Source: Nocardioides albertanoniae
GTDB lineage: Bacteria > Actinomycetota > Actinomycetes > Propionibacteriales > Nocardioidaceae
Reading direction: 5' to 3'
DNA: 64,000 nt
Assembly: GCF_006716315.1 (NCBI RefSeq)
Contig: NZ_VFOV01000001.1
Span: 4,666,501-4,730,500 of the forward strand
The notes under the pieces were generated by a model, which was given only the letters and a program-made list of their open reading frames with translations, was not told where the DNA came from and ran no database searches. The first letter of the stretch is position 1. Each line of letters begins with the position of its first letter. This document shows, piece after piece, positions 46,851 to 54,284 of this stretch. The position numbers and the translations under genes are program-made.

Positions 46851-47134
46851 TGGCTCTGATCGCAGTCACCTACACCTACAACGACCTTCCCGAGCTGCGC
46901 GCCGCCCACCTGAGCGCACACCGTGAGTTCCTCGGAAGCCTGCCCGGCCTGGTGCTCTCCGGCCCCACCTCCACCGGCTCCGCCCTCCTCCTCTTCGAGG
47001 GCGACGTCGACACAGAATCCATCGAGACCACCCTCGACGACGACCCCTTCCGCGCCGTCGGCCTCATCGACGCACGTCAGGTGTTCGAGTGGACTCCGGT
47101 TCTGGGGAGCTGGAAGGACACGCTGGGGCTCTGA
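46850..47134 (+). CDS. YciI-like dimeric alpha-beta barrel protein
   Basis: This 94-residue protein has a YCII-type fold: AVTYTYNDLPELRAAHLSAH with the conserved His, then SGPTSTGSALLLFEGDVD and a terminal VFEWTPVLG. The function of the family is not known. It is translationally coupled to the MBL-fold gene. Confidence 0.75.
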   Translation: MALIAVTYTYNDLPELRAAHLSAHREFLGSLPGLVLSGPTSTGSALLLFEGDVDTESIETTLDDDPFRAVGLIDARQVFEWTPVLGSWKDTLGL

Positions 47135-47214
47135 GTCTTGGGGCGCGCCTGAGCATTGGGCGTACGTTCGCGCGGCTGCGCACTCGCTGGGTGCTGTTGT
47201 TGCGTGGGACTGTT

Positions 47215-47385
47215 TGCCGCCGACCCGTACGCGGAGGGTGTTTCACGCCGGCACCCGGAGTCAAGGACGGCCTGCGGCCGCCGGCTTCGCCGGTCGCCTT
47301 CGGCGATCCTTGACACCGGGCACCGCCGAGAATTTTGGCTGTCTATCGGGTCGGCGGCAGGGGTCTGGTACGACACATTCGGGTT
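47215..47385 (+). repeat. Left copy of cloverleaf-foldable inverted element
   Basis: This stretch matches the reverse complement of 48885-49052. It can fold into a closing stem (CCCGGAGTCAAGGA with TCCTTGACACCGGG, one mismatch) and three hairpin arms: CGGCC-TGC-GGCCG, CCGGC-TTC-GCCGG and TCGCC-TTC-GGCGA. Beyond the fold, both copies share GGCTG-ATCGGG-CGGCGGCA-type sequence. Confidence 0.7.
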
Positions 47386-47459
47386 GGGTGCCGGGCCGAG
47401 AATGGGGGCAGGTCTGGCTGCCCGCCGAGGCGGTCGCGGGTCGCTGTACTAGACGATGA

Positions 47460-47484
47460 CGCTTTGTGAATCGTTCACAAAGCG
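47460..47484 (-). terminator. Hairpin terminator of the HNH gene
   Basis: Perfect 11-bp arms CGCTTTGTGAA and TTCACAAAGCG with a 3-nt loop, 11 nt past the stop codon. Confidence 0.65.
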
Positions 47485-47494
47485 AATGCCTGGA

Positions 47495-48769
47495 TCAGGG
47501 CCGGCGAGTGAACCGGATCGTCCCGTCGGGCAGACGTTCGTGGGTGAAACCGGGTGCGTGCGCCAACCGATGGTGATGGGGACACAGCAGGACCCCGTCT
47601 TTCAGGTCTGTCTTCCCGCCTAACGACCATGGAGTCAGATGGTGGGCGTCGCACCATTCCGGTGGCATGTCACAACCCTCGGCTTGGCAGCACTTCTGCT
47701 GCAACCGGAGTGCTTTGCGCTGGATCGGCTGGAAGAACCTGCTCGAACGACCCGCATCAAGGACCTGGCCATCGCTGCCGAGCACCCACGGGATGATCGT
47801 GGCGTTGCAGGCAATCTTGCGGGCCTCGGTGGCACTGATCATGGTCCCGTTGGTCTCGTCGAACCCCAAGATGGCGGTGCCAAGCTCTTTGCGGAGGTCA
47901 TCGAGCGAGATCACCACGTTGATGGTCGTCGCGTCACCACCGTGGCGGGGCAGGGCGACGGGGTCGATGGTCTCGATCAGACGGGCGAAGCCTTGGCCCA
48001 CGAGTCGCTCCCACGGCGGGAGCGGTGTGCCCTTCTCCGCCAACTGTTGCTTACGGGGCTGTGCCCAGGCTTCGACGTGGGTCTTGAACCGCATCCCCAT
48101 GGCGACCGGCAACACGCCGTCGAAGCCAACTGTGCCGTCGTGGTTGTCCCAGATCCGTAGCGCGGTCTTCTGCTGAGCCCGTTCTTCCTCAGCCAGGAGG
48201 GCTTTGGCTTCGGCGTCTTCGAACCGGGCTGGGTCGATCTCGACCAGGATCCGCTTCCCAACGACCCGAAGTTCGTTGGCGGTCAGCCGGGTGGCGTAGT
48301 CGACGAGGAGTTTCTCGGCGAGCAACAAGTCTTCTGCGCTCGCGGCAGAGTTCGCCTCGATCGCGTTCAAAGCTTTGGTGATCACTCGGGCTTTGTCGTG
48401 GGAGATCACACCGTCGGCTAGGCCGGTGGCGAGCAGCTCGTGTTTGGCTACGGCGGCTGCGAGCTTGATCTGAGCCCGGGCTGCCGATTTGTCGACAAGG
48501 AGATTTGCCCGGATCCAGGCGGAGGCGTCTCGGTCGCCTGCCTCTTCTGCGATGTCGCCAGCAGTGGCGAGCACCCGCAGCTCGAGCGCAGCCTGCTGCG
48601 CCTTCAAGGTTTCGAGCCGCGCCAAGACGTCCTTCTTCTGGCTGGTTCGCCAGTACGCGGGGTCCATGGTGAGCAGGTCGCCGAGAGCGGTTTCGATGGC
48701 AGCGAGAGCAGCCGAGACGGGGTCGCCGGGGCTGGTGCCCCAGTGGTCGACGTGGTTCTCGACGCTCAT
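47495..48769 (-). CDS. DUF222/HNH endonuclease, 13E12-repeat family
   Basis: This 424-residue protein has the DUF222 region in residues 30-300 (ASAWIRANLLVDKSAARAQI, LAAAVAKHELLATGLADGVI) and a C-terminal HNH domain with two Cys, CCQAEGCDMPPEWCDAHHL and DGVLLCPHHHRLAH. This family includes the mycobacterial REP13E12 proteins, which are repeated in genomes and may be mobile. Base use is less GC-biased at third positions than in neighbouring genes. It is flanked by inverted structured repeats, consistent with a self-contained element. Confidence 0.92.
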   Translation of the reverse strand: MSVENHVDHWGTSPGDPVSAALAAIETALGDLLTMDPAYWRTSQKKDVLARLETLKAQQAALELRVLATAGDIAEEAGDRDASAWIRANLLVDKSAARAQIKLAAAVAKHELLATGLADGVISHDKARVITKALNAIEANSAASAEDLLLAEKLLVDYATRLTANELRVVGKRILVEIDPARFEDAEAKALLAEEERAQQKTALRIWDNHDGTVGFDGVLPVAMGMRFKTHVEAWAQPRKQQLAEKGTPLPPWERLVGQGFARLIETIDPVALPRHGGDATTINVVISLDDLRKELGTAILGFDETNGTMISATEARKIACNATIIPWVLGSDGQVLDAGRSSRFFQPIQRKALRLQQKCCQAEGCDMPPEWCDAHHLTPWSLGGKTDLKDGVLLCPHHHRLAHAPGFTHERLPDGTIRFTRRP

Positions 48770-48809
48770 TGCTGACCCCCTCTCAAGGTGCCCTTCGGGT
48801 ACCCCTGAT

Positions 48810-48832
48810 TTTACTCTCTACCAACGAGTAAA
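48810..48832. promoter_or_regulatory. Inverted repeat upstream of the HNH gene
   Basis: Perfect arms TTTACTC and GAGTAAA with a 9-bp spacer, 41 bp upstream of the HNH start. Candidate promoter-overlapping operator. Confidence 0.4.
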
Positions 48833-48884
48833 GCCAGTCATTTCCGCAGGTCAAACCCTATTTTGCGGCAGCGAACCAACGGTC

Positions 48885-49052
48885 ATACCTCCCGGCCACA
48901 CCGGTGCCGCCGCCCCGATAATCAGCCAAATCTTTTCTCGATCTGGCCCGGAGTCCAGGACCGCGAAGCGGCCGGCGAAGCCGGCGCCCGCAGGGCGTCC
49001 TTGACGCCGGGCCAGATCGAGAAGACCGTGAAGAACGGGTCGGCGGCACGCA
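48885..49052 (-). repeat. Right copy of cloverleaf-foldable inverted element
   Basis: Inverted relative to the left copy. The closing stem is longer here: TCTCGATCTGGCCCGG pairs perfectly with CCGGGCCAGATCGAGA and continues inward with mismatches. The arms are CGCCC-TGC-GGGCG, GCCGGC-TTC-GCCGGC and CCGC-TTC-GCGG. The first arm differs from the left copy by a paired change that keeps base pairing. It ends 15 bp past the lysozyme gene. Confidence 0.72.
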
Positions 49053-49067
49053 TGCCCCCGAAGAACA

Positions 49068-49946
49068 TCAACCTCGCGCGAGCGCCTGAAGCCGGTCGTA
49101 CGCTCCGTTGAACGTGTTCTGATCCAACGGCGAAGACGTGTACTGCCAGAACGTATAGAACCCCCAGCCCGCCGGCAGCGTGCCGGGACCAGACGCATAT
49201 CGCGCGATCCACAATGGGTGAGCGGACGAGAACTGCGAGGTGTTACCCGTGCAGGTCGTCCACCAGTCGGTGGTCGTGTAGATCACCGCGTCGCGGCCGG
49301 TGCGGGAGCGGTAGCGGTCGAGGAAGGCCGCGATCCAGGAGCGCATGGAGGCCTGCGAGAGCCCGTAGCAGGTGCCGCCGTCGTACGGGTTGTACTCGAT
49401 GTCGAGCACCCCGGGAAGGGTCTTCCCGTCGCCCGACCAGCCGCCGCCGTTGTCGACGAAGTAGTCGGCCTGGGCGGCGCCGCCGGAGTCGGACGGGTTG
49501 GCGAAGTGGTAGGCGCCGCGGATGAATCCCTGGTTGTAGGAGCCGTTGTACTGCTGCGGGAAGTAGGTGCTGTTCTTGTAGTAGCTGCCCTCGGTCGCCT
49601 TGACGTAGGCGAACCGCTTGCCCTGGCCCCACCAGTAGGCCCAGTCGACGTTGCCCTGGTGACCGGAGACGTCCATGCCGCTCACGGTGGCCTGCGCGGA
49701 GATGGGCTCCTTGTGGGGGCTGCCGCCCTGGGCGTGGGAGCCCTTGGTCGACCAGCCGACGTAGGCGCCGTCCTTCAGCGTGACACCGTGGCTCTTCGCG
49801 TTGTCGGTGAGATGGCGGTCGTTCTTCTTCGGGGTCGCGGCGGCGGGCTCGGCGCCGGCCGGCGCTGTCGGGGACAAGGAGAGAGCGAGGAGGAGACCGG
49901 CGGCGATCGCGGTCGCTCTGACGGATCTGAGGCGCAAAGGACTCAT
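49068..49946 (-). CDS. Secreted GH25 lysozyme
   Basis: This 292-residue protein has a signal peptide (ATAIAAGLLLALSLSPTAPA). The GH25 muramidase domain in residues 85-290 has GMDVSGHQGNVDWAYWWGQG, FAYVKATEGSYYKNSTYFPQ and LPGVLDIEYN with the catalytic Asp-Glu pair, then LWIARYASG and FYTFWQYTSSP. It cleaves peptidoglycan between MurNAc and GlcNAc. The ATG at 49946 gives a good signal peptide. It is a single gene, next to the structured repeat. Confidence 0.92.
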   Translation of the reverse strand: MSPLRLRSVRATAIAAGLLLALSLSPTAPAGAEPAAATPKKNDRHLTDNAKSHGVTLKDGAYVGWSTKGSHAQGGSPHKEPISAQATVSGMDVSGHQGNVDWAYWWGQGKRFAYVKATEGSYYKNSTYFPQQYNGSYNQGFIRGAYHFANPSDSGGAAQADYFVDNGGGWSGDGKTLPGVLDIEYNPYDGGTCYGLSQASMRSWIAAFLDRYRSRTGRDAVIYTTTDWWTTCTGNTSQFSSAHPLWIARYASGPGTLPAGWGFYTFWQYTSSPLDQNTFNGAYDRLQALARG

Positions 49947-50048
49947 GGGGGCTGGGCCTTTCCCGAGGAGACGGTTCGATCTGGTCCGGACGGAGTTGCC
50001 CGGCCCCATCATCGTGCCGCACCCCACGTCCCCCGGGGCATGATTCGC

Positions 50049-50126
50049 GAGTAACAAAGTTACTCAACCAATTGGTTGACAAACGTCGACGAGGCCGCCT
50101 AACCTTGTTATCAACCAAACGGTTGA
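50049..50126 (+). promoter_or_regulatory. ArsR promoter with operator palindromes
   Basis: A -35 TTGACA (50076-50081), 18-bp spacer and TAACCT (50100-50105) form a promoter. TCAACCAATTGGTTGA (50064-50079, perfect) overlaps the -35, and TCAACC/GGTTGA with a 4-bp spacer (50111-50126) lies just after the -10. A third palindrome, GAGTAAC/GTTACTC, is at 50049-50065. Two matching sites flanking the promoter fit ArsR autorepression. Confidence 0.7.
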
Positions 50127-50144
50127 CATCAAGGATGGAGCGAG

Positions 50145-50492
50145 ATGAGCGAGGACAGGCTCTCCCGAGTCTTTGCGGCACTGGCAGACCCGACCCGTCG
50201 CGACCTGGTCGCCCGGCTCTCGGCGGCCGACACGACGGTCGGCGACCTCGCCGCGCCGTACGACGTCAGTCTCCAGGCGGTCTCGAAGCACCTCAAGGTG
50301 CTCGAGGACGCGGGCCTCGTCAGCAGGGAGTCGCGCCGTGCCCCCGTGCGTCTCGAAGCGGAGGTGTTCGACCTCATGACGAAGTGGATCGAGCGATACC
50401 AGCAGCAGGCCGAGGAGCGCTACCGGCGCTTGGACGCGCTGCTCGACGACATGCAGCACAACCCATCAGGACGAGAAGAGGACGCATCATGA
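50145..50492 (+). CDS. ArsR-family regulator
   Basis: This 115-residue winged HTH protein has RVFAALADPTRRDLVARLSA and VSLQAVSKHLKVLEDAGLVS, typical of ArsR/SmtB types that sit before AHSA1 proteins. There are no metal-binding Cys. The stop overlaps the next start (ATGA). It probably represses its own operon through the palindromes at 50064-50126. Confidence 0.92.
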   Translation: MSEDRLSRVFAALADPTRRDLVARLSAADTTVGDLAAPYDVSLQAVSKHLKVLEDAGLVSRESRRAPVRLEAEVFDLMTKWIERYQQQAEERYRRLDALLDDMQHNPSGREEDAS

Positions 50493-50977
50493 CCACGACG
50501 AAGAACGAGACCCTGATCGAGGCCTCGAAGGAGACCCCGACGATCACCATCACCCGCGAGTTCGACGCTCCGCCGGAGCTCGTCTTCCGCGCCCACGCCG
50601 AGAAGGAGCTGTACGCCAAGTGGCTGGGCCCCGCCGACGTCGGCATGCACATCACCGACTGGGACTTCCGCACCGGCGGCGCCTGGGCCTACTCCGCCGA
50701 GCGCGACGGTGACGAGTTCACCCAGTTCTTCGGCAGCTTCCACGAGGTGCGCGAGAACGAGCGCATCGTGCAGACCTTCACCTGGCGCGGCGCCCCCGAC
50801 GGGGCCTCGCTGGAATACCTCACCTTCGAGCCCCTCCCCGGCGGCCGCACCCGTCTGATCGGCTTCAGCGTCGTGGAGTCGTTCGAGACCCAGGCGGCGA
50901 TCATGTCCAGCGGCATGGACAAGGGCGTCATCCAGGGCTACGAGCAGCTCGACGAGCTCCTCGCGGGGCTCTCGTGA
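50489..50977 (+). CDS. AHSA1/SRPBCC-domain protein
   Basis: This 162-residue protein has ITREFDAPPELVFRAHAEKE, LYAKWLGPADVGMHITDWDF and FFGSFHEVRENERIVQTFTW, the usual AHSA1 pattern. Such proteins bind hydrophobic ligands; function is unknown. Operons of ArsR plus AHSA1 are widespread in actinobacteria. The stop overlaps the next start (GTGA). Confidence 0.9.
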   Translation: MTTTKNETLIEASKETPTITITREFDAPPELVFRAHAEKELYAKWLGPADVGMHITDWDFRTGGAWAYSAERDGDEFTQFFGSFHEVRENERIVQTFTWRGAPDGASLEYLTFEPLPGGRTRLIGFSVVESFETQAAIMSSGMDKGVIQGYEQLDELLAGLS

Positions 50978-51543
50978 CCTCCTCCGACCTGAGCGGGCGC
51001 GAGCAGCACGCGTACGACGCGGGCCGGTTCGCCGAGCTCATCGGCTCCGCCGCCACCGAGGACTGGGCCCGTCCCAGCCCGGTGGCGGCCTGGACCGCGC
51101 TCGACGTCGTCAGCCACCTCGTCGAGTGGTCACGAGCCTTCCTCAGCGGATCGGCCGGCGTCGATCTCGCGCCGCTCGATGTCCGGACCGACCCGGCCGC
51201 AGCCTGGAAGGTCCACACCTCCGACATCCAGCAGCTCTTCGACGACCCCGCCGGCCGGGCGGTCTCCAACCCGCACGTGGGCGACAAACCGCTCGACGTG
51301 GCTCTCGCCGAGATCTACACGCCCGACGTCTGGATGCACTCCTGGGACCTCGCTCGCGCCCTCGGACAGGACTTCGACCTCGGCGCCGACCGCGCCGCGG
51401 CCATGCTGGCCGCCGCGCCCGCGATGGAGGACGCCATGCGCGGCTCCGGTCAGTTCGGCCCCCGGGTCGAGGTCTCCCCCGACGCCACCCCTCAGGAGCA
51501 GCTTCTCGGCTTCATCGGCCGCGACCCGCACTGGACCCCCTGA
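50974..51543 (+). CDS. TIGR03086-type DinB/maleylpyruvate isomerase-like protein
   Basis: This 189-residue helical protein has WTALDVVSHLVEWSRAFLSG near the N-terminus and EIYTPDVWMHSWDLARALGQ with His positions that would bind a metal. Proteins like this are often thiol-dependent (mycothiol) transferases or isomerases. It is the third gene of the ArsR operon and starts with GTG overlapping by 4 bp. Confidence 0.82.
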   Translation: MTSSDLSGREQHAYDAGRFAELIGSAATEDWARPSPVAAWTALDVVSHLVEWSRAFLSGSAGVDLAPLDVRTDPAAAWKVHTSDIQQLFDDPAGRAVSNPHVGDKPLDVALAEIYTPDVWMHSWDLARALGQDFDLGADRAAAMLAAAPAMEDAMRGSGQFGPRVEVSPDATPQEQLLGFIGRDPHWTP

Positions 51544-51546
51544 TGC

Positions 51547-51640
51547 CGAGTCGGCTCGTTCTAACGAGCCGACTCGACGTCCGGATCGGTCAGAACGAGC
51601 CGACTCGGCCTCGGGATCGGTCAGAACGAGCCGACTCGGC
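51547..51640. repeat. 31-bp phased repeats with hairpin between convergent operons
   Basis: AACGAGCCGACTCG occurs three times at 51563, 51594 and 51625, a period of 31 bp (three helical turns). The first copy pairs with an inverted copy at 51547-51560 (CGAGTCGGCTCGTT) to make a perfect 14-bp stem with a CT loop. Copies two and three are identical over 27 bp. The hairpin probably ends transcription of both convergent operons. Confidence 0.8.
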
Positions 51641-51649
51641 GTACGGGCT

Positions 51650-53254
51650 TCAGGAACGCGCGAGGGCGCGGATGGCGAGGTCGAGGTCGCGGCGGCCCCT
51701 GCGGGAGACCACGGCCTCGACGACCTCGATGCCGCCGTTGGGGGACGCGAGGGTGGCTTCGAGCTCGGGCACGGAGGTGACCGCGAGATGCGGGATGCGA
51801 TGGGCGGCGCAAAGGGCTTCCAGCGAGGTGCCGTGAGGTGTGCCGAAGAGACGCTCGAAGCTGTCGGCATACTCGTCGGCGCCCTGCTCCAGCGAGGCGA
51901 AGATCGAGCCGCCGTCGTCGTTGCCCACGACGATGGTGAGGTCGGGACGGACCTCCTCGGGGCCGAGCAGGAGGCCACCGCTGTCGTGCAGGAAGGTGAC
52001 GTCGCCCATCAGCGCCAGCGAGCGCGTCGACCAGGAGCGGCCCACGGCGGCGCCGATCGCCGTGGAGACGATCCCGTCGATGCCGGCCAGGCCGCGGTTG
52101 GCGATCACCTTGCGCCGCCCGCCGACGTTGTTGGACCGCATCATCACGTCCAGGTCGCGCACCGGGTTGGACGGGCCGAGCATCAGCAGCCCACGGTCGG
52201 GCAGGGCGCGGGCGACCACGGCGGCGACGTCGTACGCCGTCATCTCCGGCTGCTCGTGAAGCAGCCGGTCCACACCACGACCGAGGTCGCGATCCGCGGA
52301 ACGCCACTCCTCCAGCCATGCCGGGTCGGGCTCGCCCTCGACATGGAGCCGGGTGCGGATCGTGCGGTCGACGCGGAACGGGCGCGCCGGCCAGGCACCC
52401 TCGACGGGCGCCGCGATGATCTCGACGTCGGCGCGAGCGAGCAGGTTGGTGACCGGCCGGGAGAGCGTCGGGTGGCCATAGACGACGACCCGCTCGACCC
52501 GCTCGGCGAGCGGTGACTCCAGCAGGAGACGGTAGGTGCGCAGAGCGTTGTCGCCCGTGCGCGCGCCCGAGGAGGGCTCGGCGAGGAGCGGCCAGCCACC
52601 CTCCTGGGCGAGGATGCGCGAAGGTGGGCCGGCATCGTCACCGGCGACGACGACCGTGCGCGGCGTTCCGGCGCCGGTCTCGATCGACTCGAAGATCATC
52701 AGCTCGGGACGTACCGGCTCCGGACGGGCCTCGATCCGCCCCGGCTCCCACCGGTCGGGTGGGGTGAGCGGGTCGTCGAGCTGGACGTTCCAGTGGACGG
52801 GCCCGCGCGCGAGATCGAGGGTCTCGACATCGCCCGCCTCGGGCGCCACGTGCAGGTCGACGGTCTCCACCAGCCGACCGAAGACGCCGACCTGGTCGGT
52901 GACCTGGTTGGCGCCGGTCTCGCGCAGCCGGGACGGCCGGTCGGCGGTGACCACGGCCAGCGGCACCCCGGCATGGGCTGCCTCGAGCACGGCCGGGTGC
53001 AGGTTGGCGACCGCGGTGCCCGAGGTGCACATCACCGCCGCCCGCGCGCCGACCTTGGTCAGGCCGAGCGCGAAGAAGCCGGCGGAGCGCTCGTCGATGC
53101 GGGTGTGCAGGCGCAGCAGACCCGCCCGTGAGGCGTCGAGCACCGCGAACGACAGCGGCGCGTTGCGCGACCCCGGCGCGATGACGACGTCGGTGACCCG
53201 CGCCTCGACGAGCGCGGTGACGACCGCCCGGGCAAGGTCGGTAGCGGTCGTCAT
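51650..53254 (-). CDS. menD: SEPHCHC synthase
   Basis: This 534-residue thiamine-diphosphate enzyme has VVIAPGSRNAPLSFAVLDAS, CTSGTAVANLHPAVLEAAHA and the TPP site around MGDVTFLHDSGGLLLG. It condenses isochorismate with 2-oxoglutarate in menaquinone synthesis. The ATG at 53254 gives the family start. It follows menC by 61 bp on the same strand. Confidence 0.95.
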   Translation of the reverse strand: MTTATDLARAVVTALVEARVTDVVIAPGSRNAPLSFAVLDASRAGLLRLHTRIDERSAGFFALGLTKVGARAAVMCTSGTAVANLHPAVLEAAHAGVPLAVVTADRPSRLRETGANQVTDQVGVFGRLVETVDLHVAPEAGDVETLDLARGPVHWNVQLDDPLTPPDRWEPGRIEARPEPVRPELMIFESIETGAGTPRTVVVAGDDAGPPSRILAQEGGWPLLAEPSSGARTGDNALRTYRLLLESPLAERVERVVVYGHPTLSRPVTNLLARADVEIIAAPVEGAWPARPFRVDRTIRTRLHVEGEPDPAWLEEWRSADRDLGRGVDRLLHEQPEMTAYDVAAVVARALPDRGLLMLGPSNPVRDLDVMMRSNNVGGRRKVIANRGLAGIDGIVSTAIGAAVGRSWSTRSLALMGDVTFLHDSGGLLLGPEEVRPDLTIVVGNDDGGSIFASLEQGADEYADSFERLFGTPHGTSLEALCAAHRIPHLAVTSVPELEATLASPNGGIEVVEAVVSRRGRRDLDLAIRALARS

Positions 53255-53315
53255 GGTGCTCCTCTGTGTTGATGCGTCGGCGCCATTTTCCCGCCCTGGC
53301 AGGATTCTGCCCCGC

Positions 53316-54284
53316 TCACCGGAGCGACTCCCGATAGGCGAGCACGTCCTCCAGACGCTGCTGCCAGAACCGCGCCCGCTCCGGGGTCGCTCGCAGCGCC
53401 TGCTCGGCGACCAGCCGCTCGGGCGCCGGCGACGTGCTGAGCACCGGGAGGGCTCCGGCGGAAGGCAGCAGCGGCTCGGCGGCGGTGTCGGCGGTGAACA
53501 TCGAGACCGTGCCCAGCCCGCACGCGTAGGGCAGCTCGGGCAGTGCCGCCGCGAGCGCGACACCTGCGGCCATCCCGACCGAGGTCTCCAGCGCCGAGGA
53601 GACCACGCACGGCAGCCCGATGTCCTCCGCGATCCGCAGGCACGCGCGTACGCCGCCCAGCGGCTGCACCTTCAGCACGGCCACGTCGGCGGCTTCGAGG
53701 TCGCGTACGCGATAAGGGTCCGCGGCTCGCCTGATCGACTCGTCGGCCGCGACCGGCACATCCACCTTGCGGCGTACGTCGGCGAGCTCCTCGACCGTGG
53801 GGCAGGGCTGTTCGACGTACTCCAGCCCGCCGGCGGCACGGTCGAGCACGCCGATCGCGGCGACCGCCTCCTCGACCGACCAGAGTCCGTTGACGTCGAT
53901 CCGCACGCGTCCGGAAGAGCCGAGGGCGTCGCGCACCGCCTCGACCCGGGCGATGTCGTCGGTCAGGCTCTGGCCCGGGTCGGCGACCTTCACCTTGGCG
54001 GTCGCACACCCGGAGCGCGCCACGATCTGGTGAGCTCGCTCGGGTCCCACCGCCGGCACGGTCACGTTGACGGGCACCGTCTCGCGCAGCGGGGCCGGCC
54101 AGTCACCCGCCGCGGCCTCCTCGGCGCAGCGCAGCCAGGGTTCGACCTCGGGGGTGTCGTAGTCGAGGAACGGCGACCACTCGCCCCACCCGCCGGCGCC
54201 CTCGAAGACCACACCCTCGCGCTCGGTGATCCCGCGGAACCGGGTGGTCATCGGCAGGGAGAACGTGTGCAAGGCGTACGTCAC
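53316..54284 (-). CDS. menC: o-Succinylbenzoate synthase
   Basis: This 322-residue enolase-superfamily dehydratase has the catalytic Lys of CATAKVKVADPGQSL, metal ligands in GRVRIDVNGLWS, EYVEQPCPTVEEL and VPVAADESIRR, and the second Lys in DVAVLKVQPLGG. The GTG at 54284 overlaps menE (GTGA). Confidence 0.95.
   Translation of the reverse strand: MTYALHTFSLPMTTRFRGITEREGVVFEGAGGWGEWSPFLDYDTPEVEPWLRCAEEAAAGDWPAPLRETVPVNVTVPAVGPERAHQIVARSGCATAKVKVADPGQSLTDDIARVEAVRDALGSSGRVRIDVNGLWSVEEAVAAIGVLDRAAGGLEYVEQPCPTVEELADVRRKVDVPVAADESIRRAADPYRVRDLEAADVAVLKVQPLGGVRACLRIAEDIGLPCVVSSALETSVGMAAGVALAAALPELPYACGLGTVSMFTADTAAEPLLPSAGALPVLSTSPAPERLVAEQALRATPERARFWQQRLEDVLAYRESLR

Larger units (their letters stand above)
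47135..47494. other. 360-bp gap holding the left cloverleaf element and an HNH-gene terminator
   Basis: No convincing gene. Most of the gap is the left copy of the structured repeat described separately (about 47215-47385). The last part holds the hairpin at 47460-47484. The first 80 bp show nothing I can assign. Confidence 0.6.

Noticed and set aside
47135..47459. Small protein genes in the gap before the HNH gene
   Set aside because: Open frames exist, but they run through the cloverleaf element, lack ribosome sites and resemble nothing.
47460..47484. CRP-type box (TGTGA...TCACA)
   Set aside because: The spacer is 5 rather than 6 bp, the arms extend to 11 bp of perfect pairing, and it lies just past a stop codon, so a terminator is more likely.
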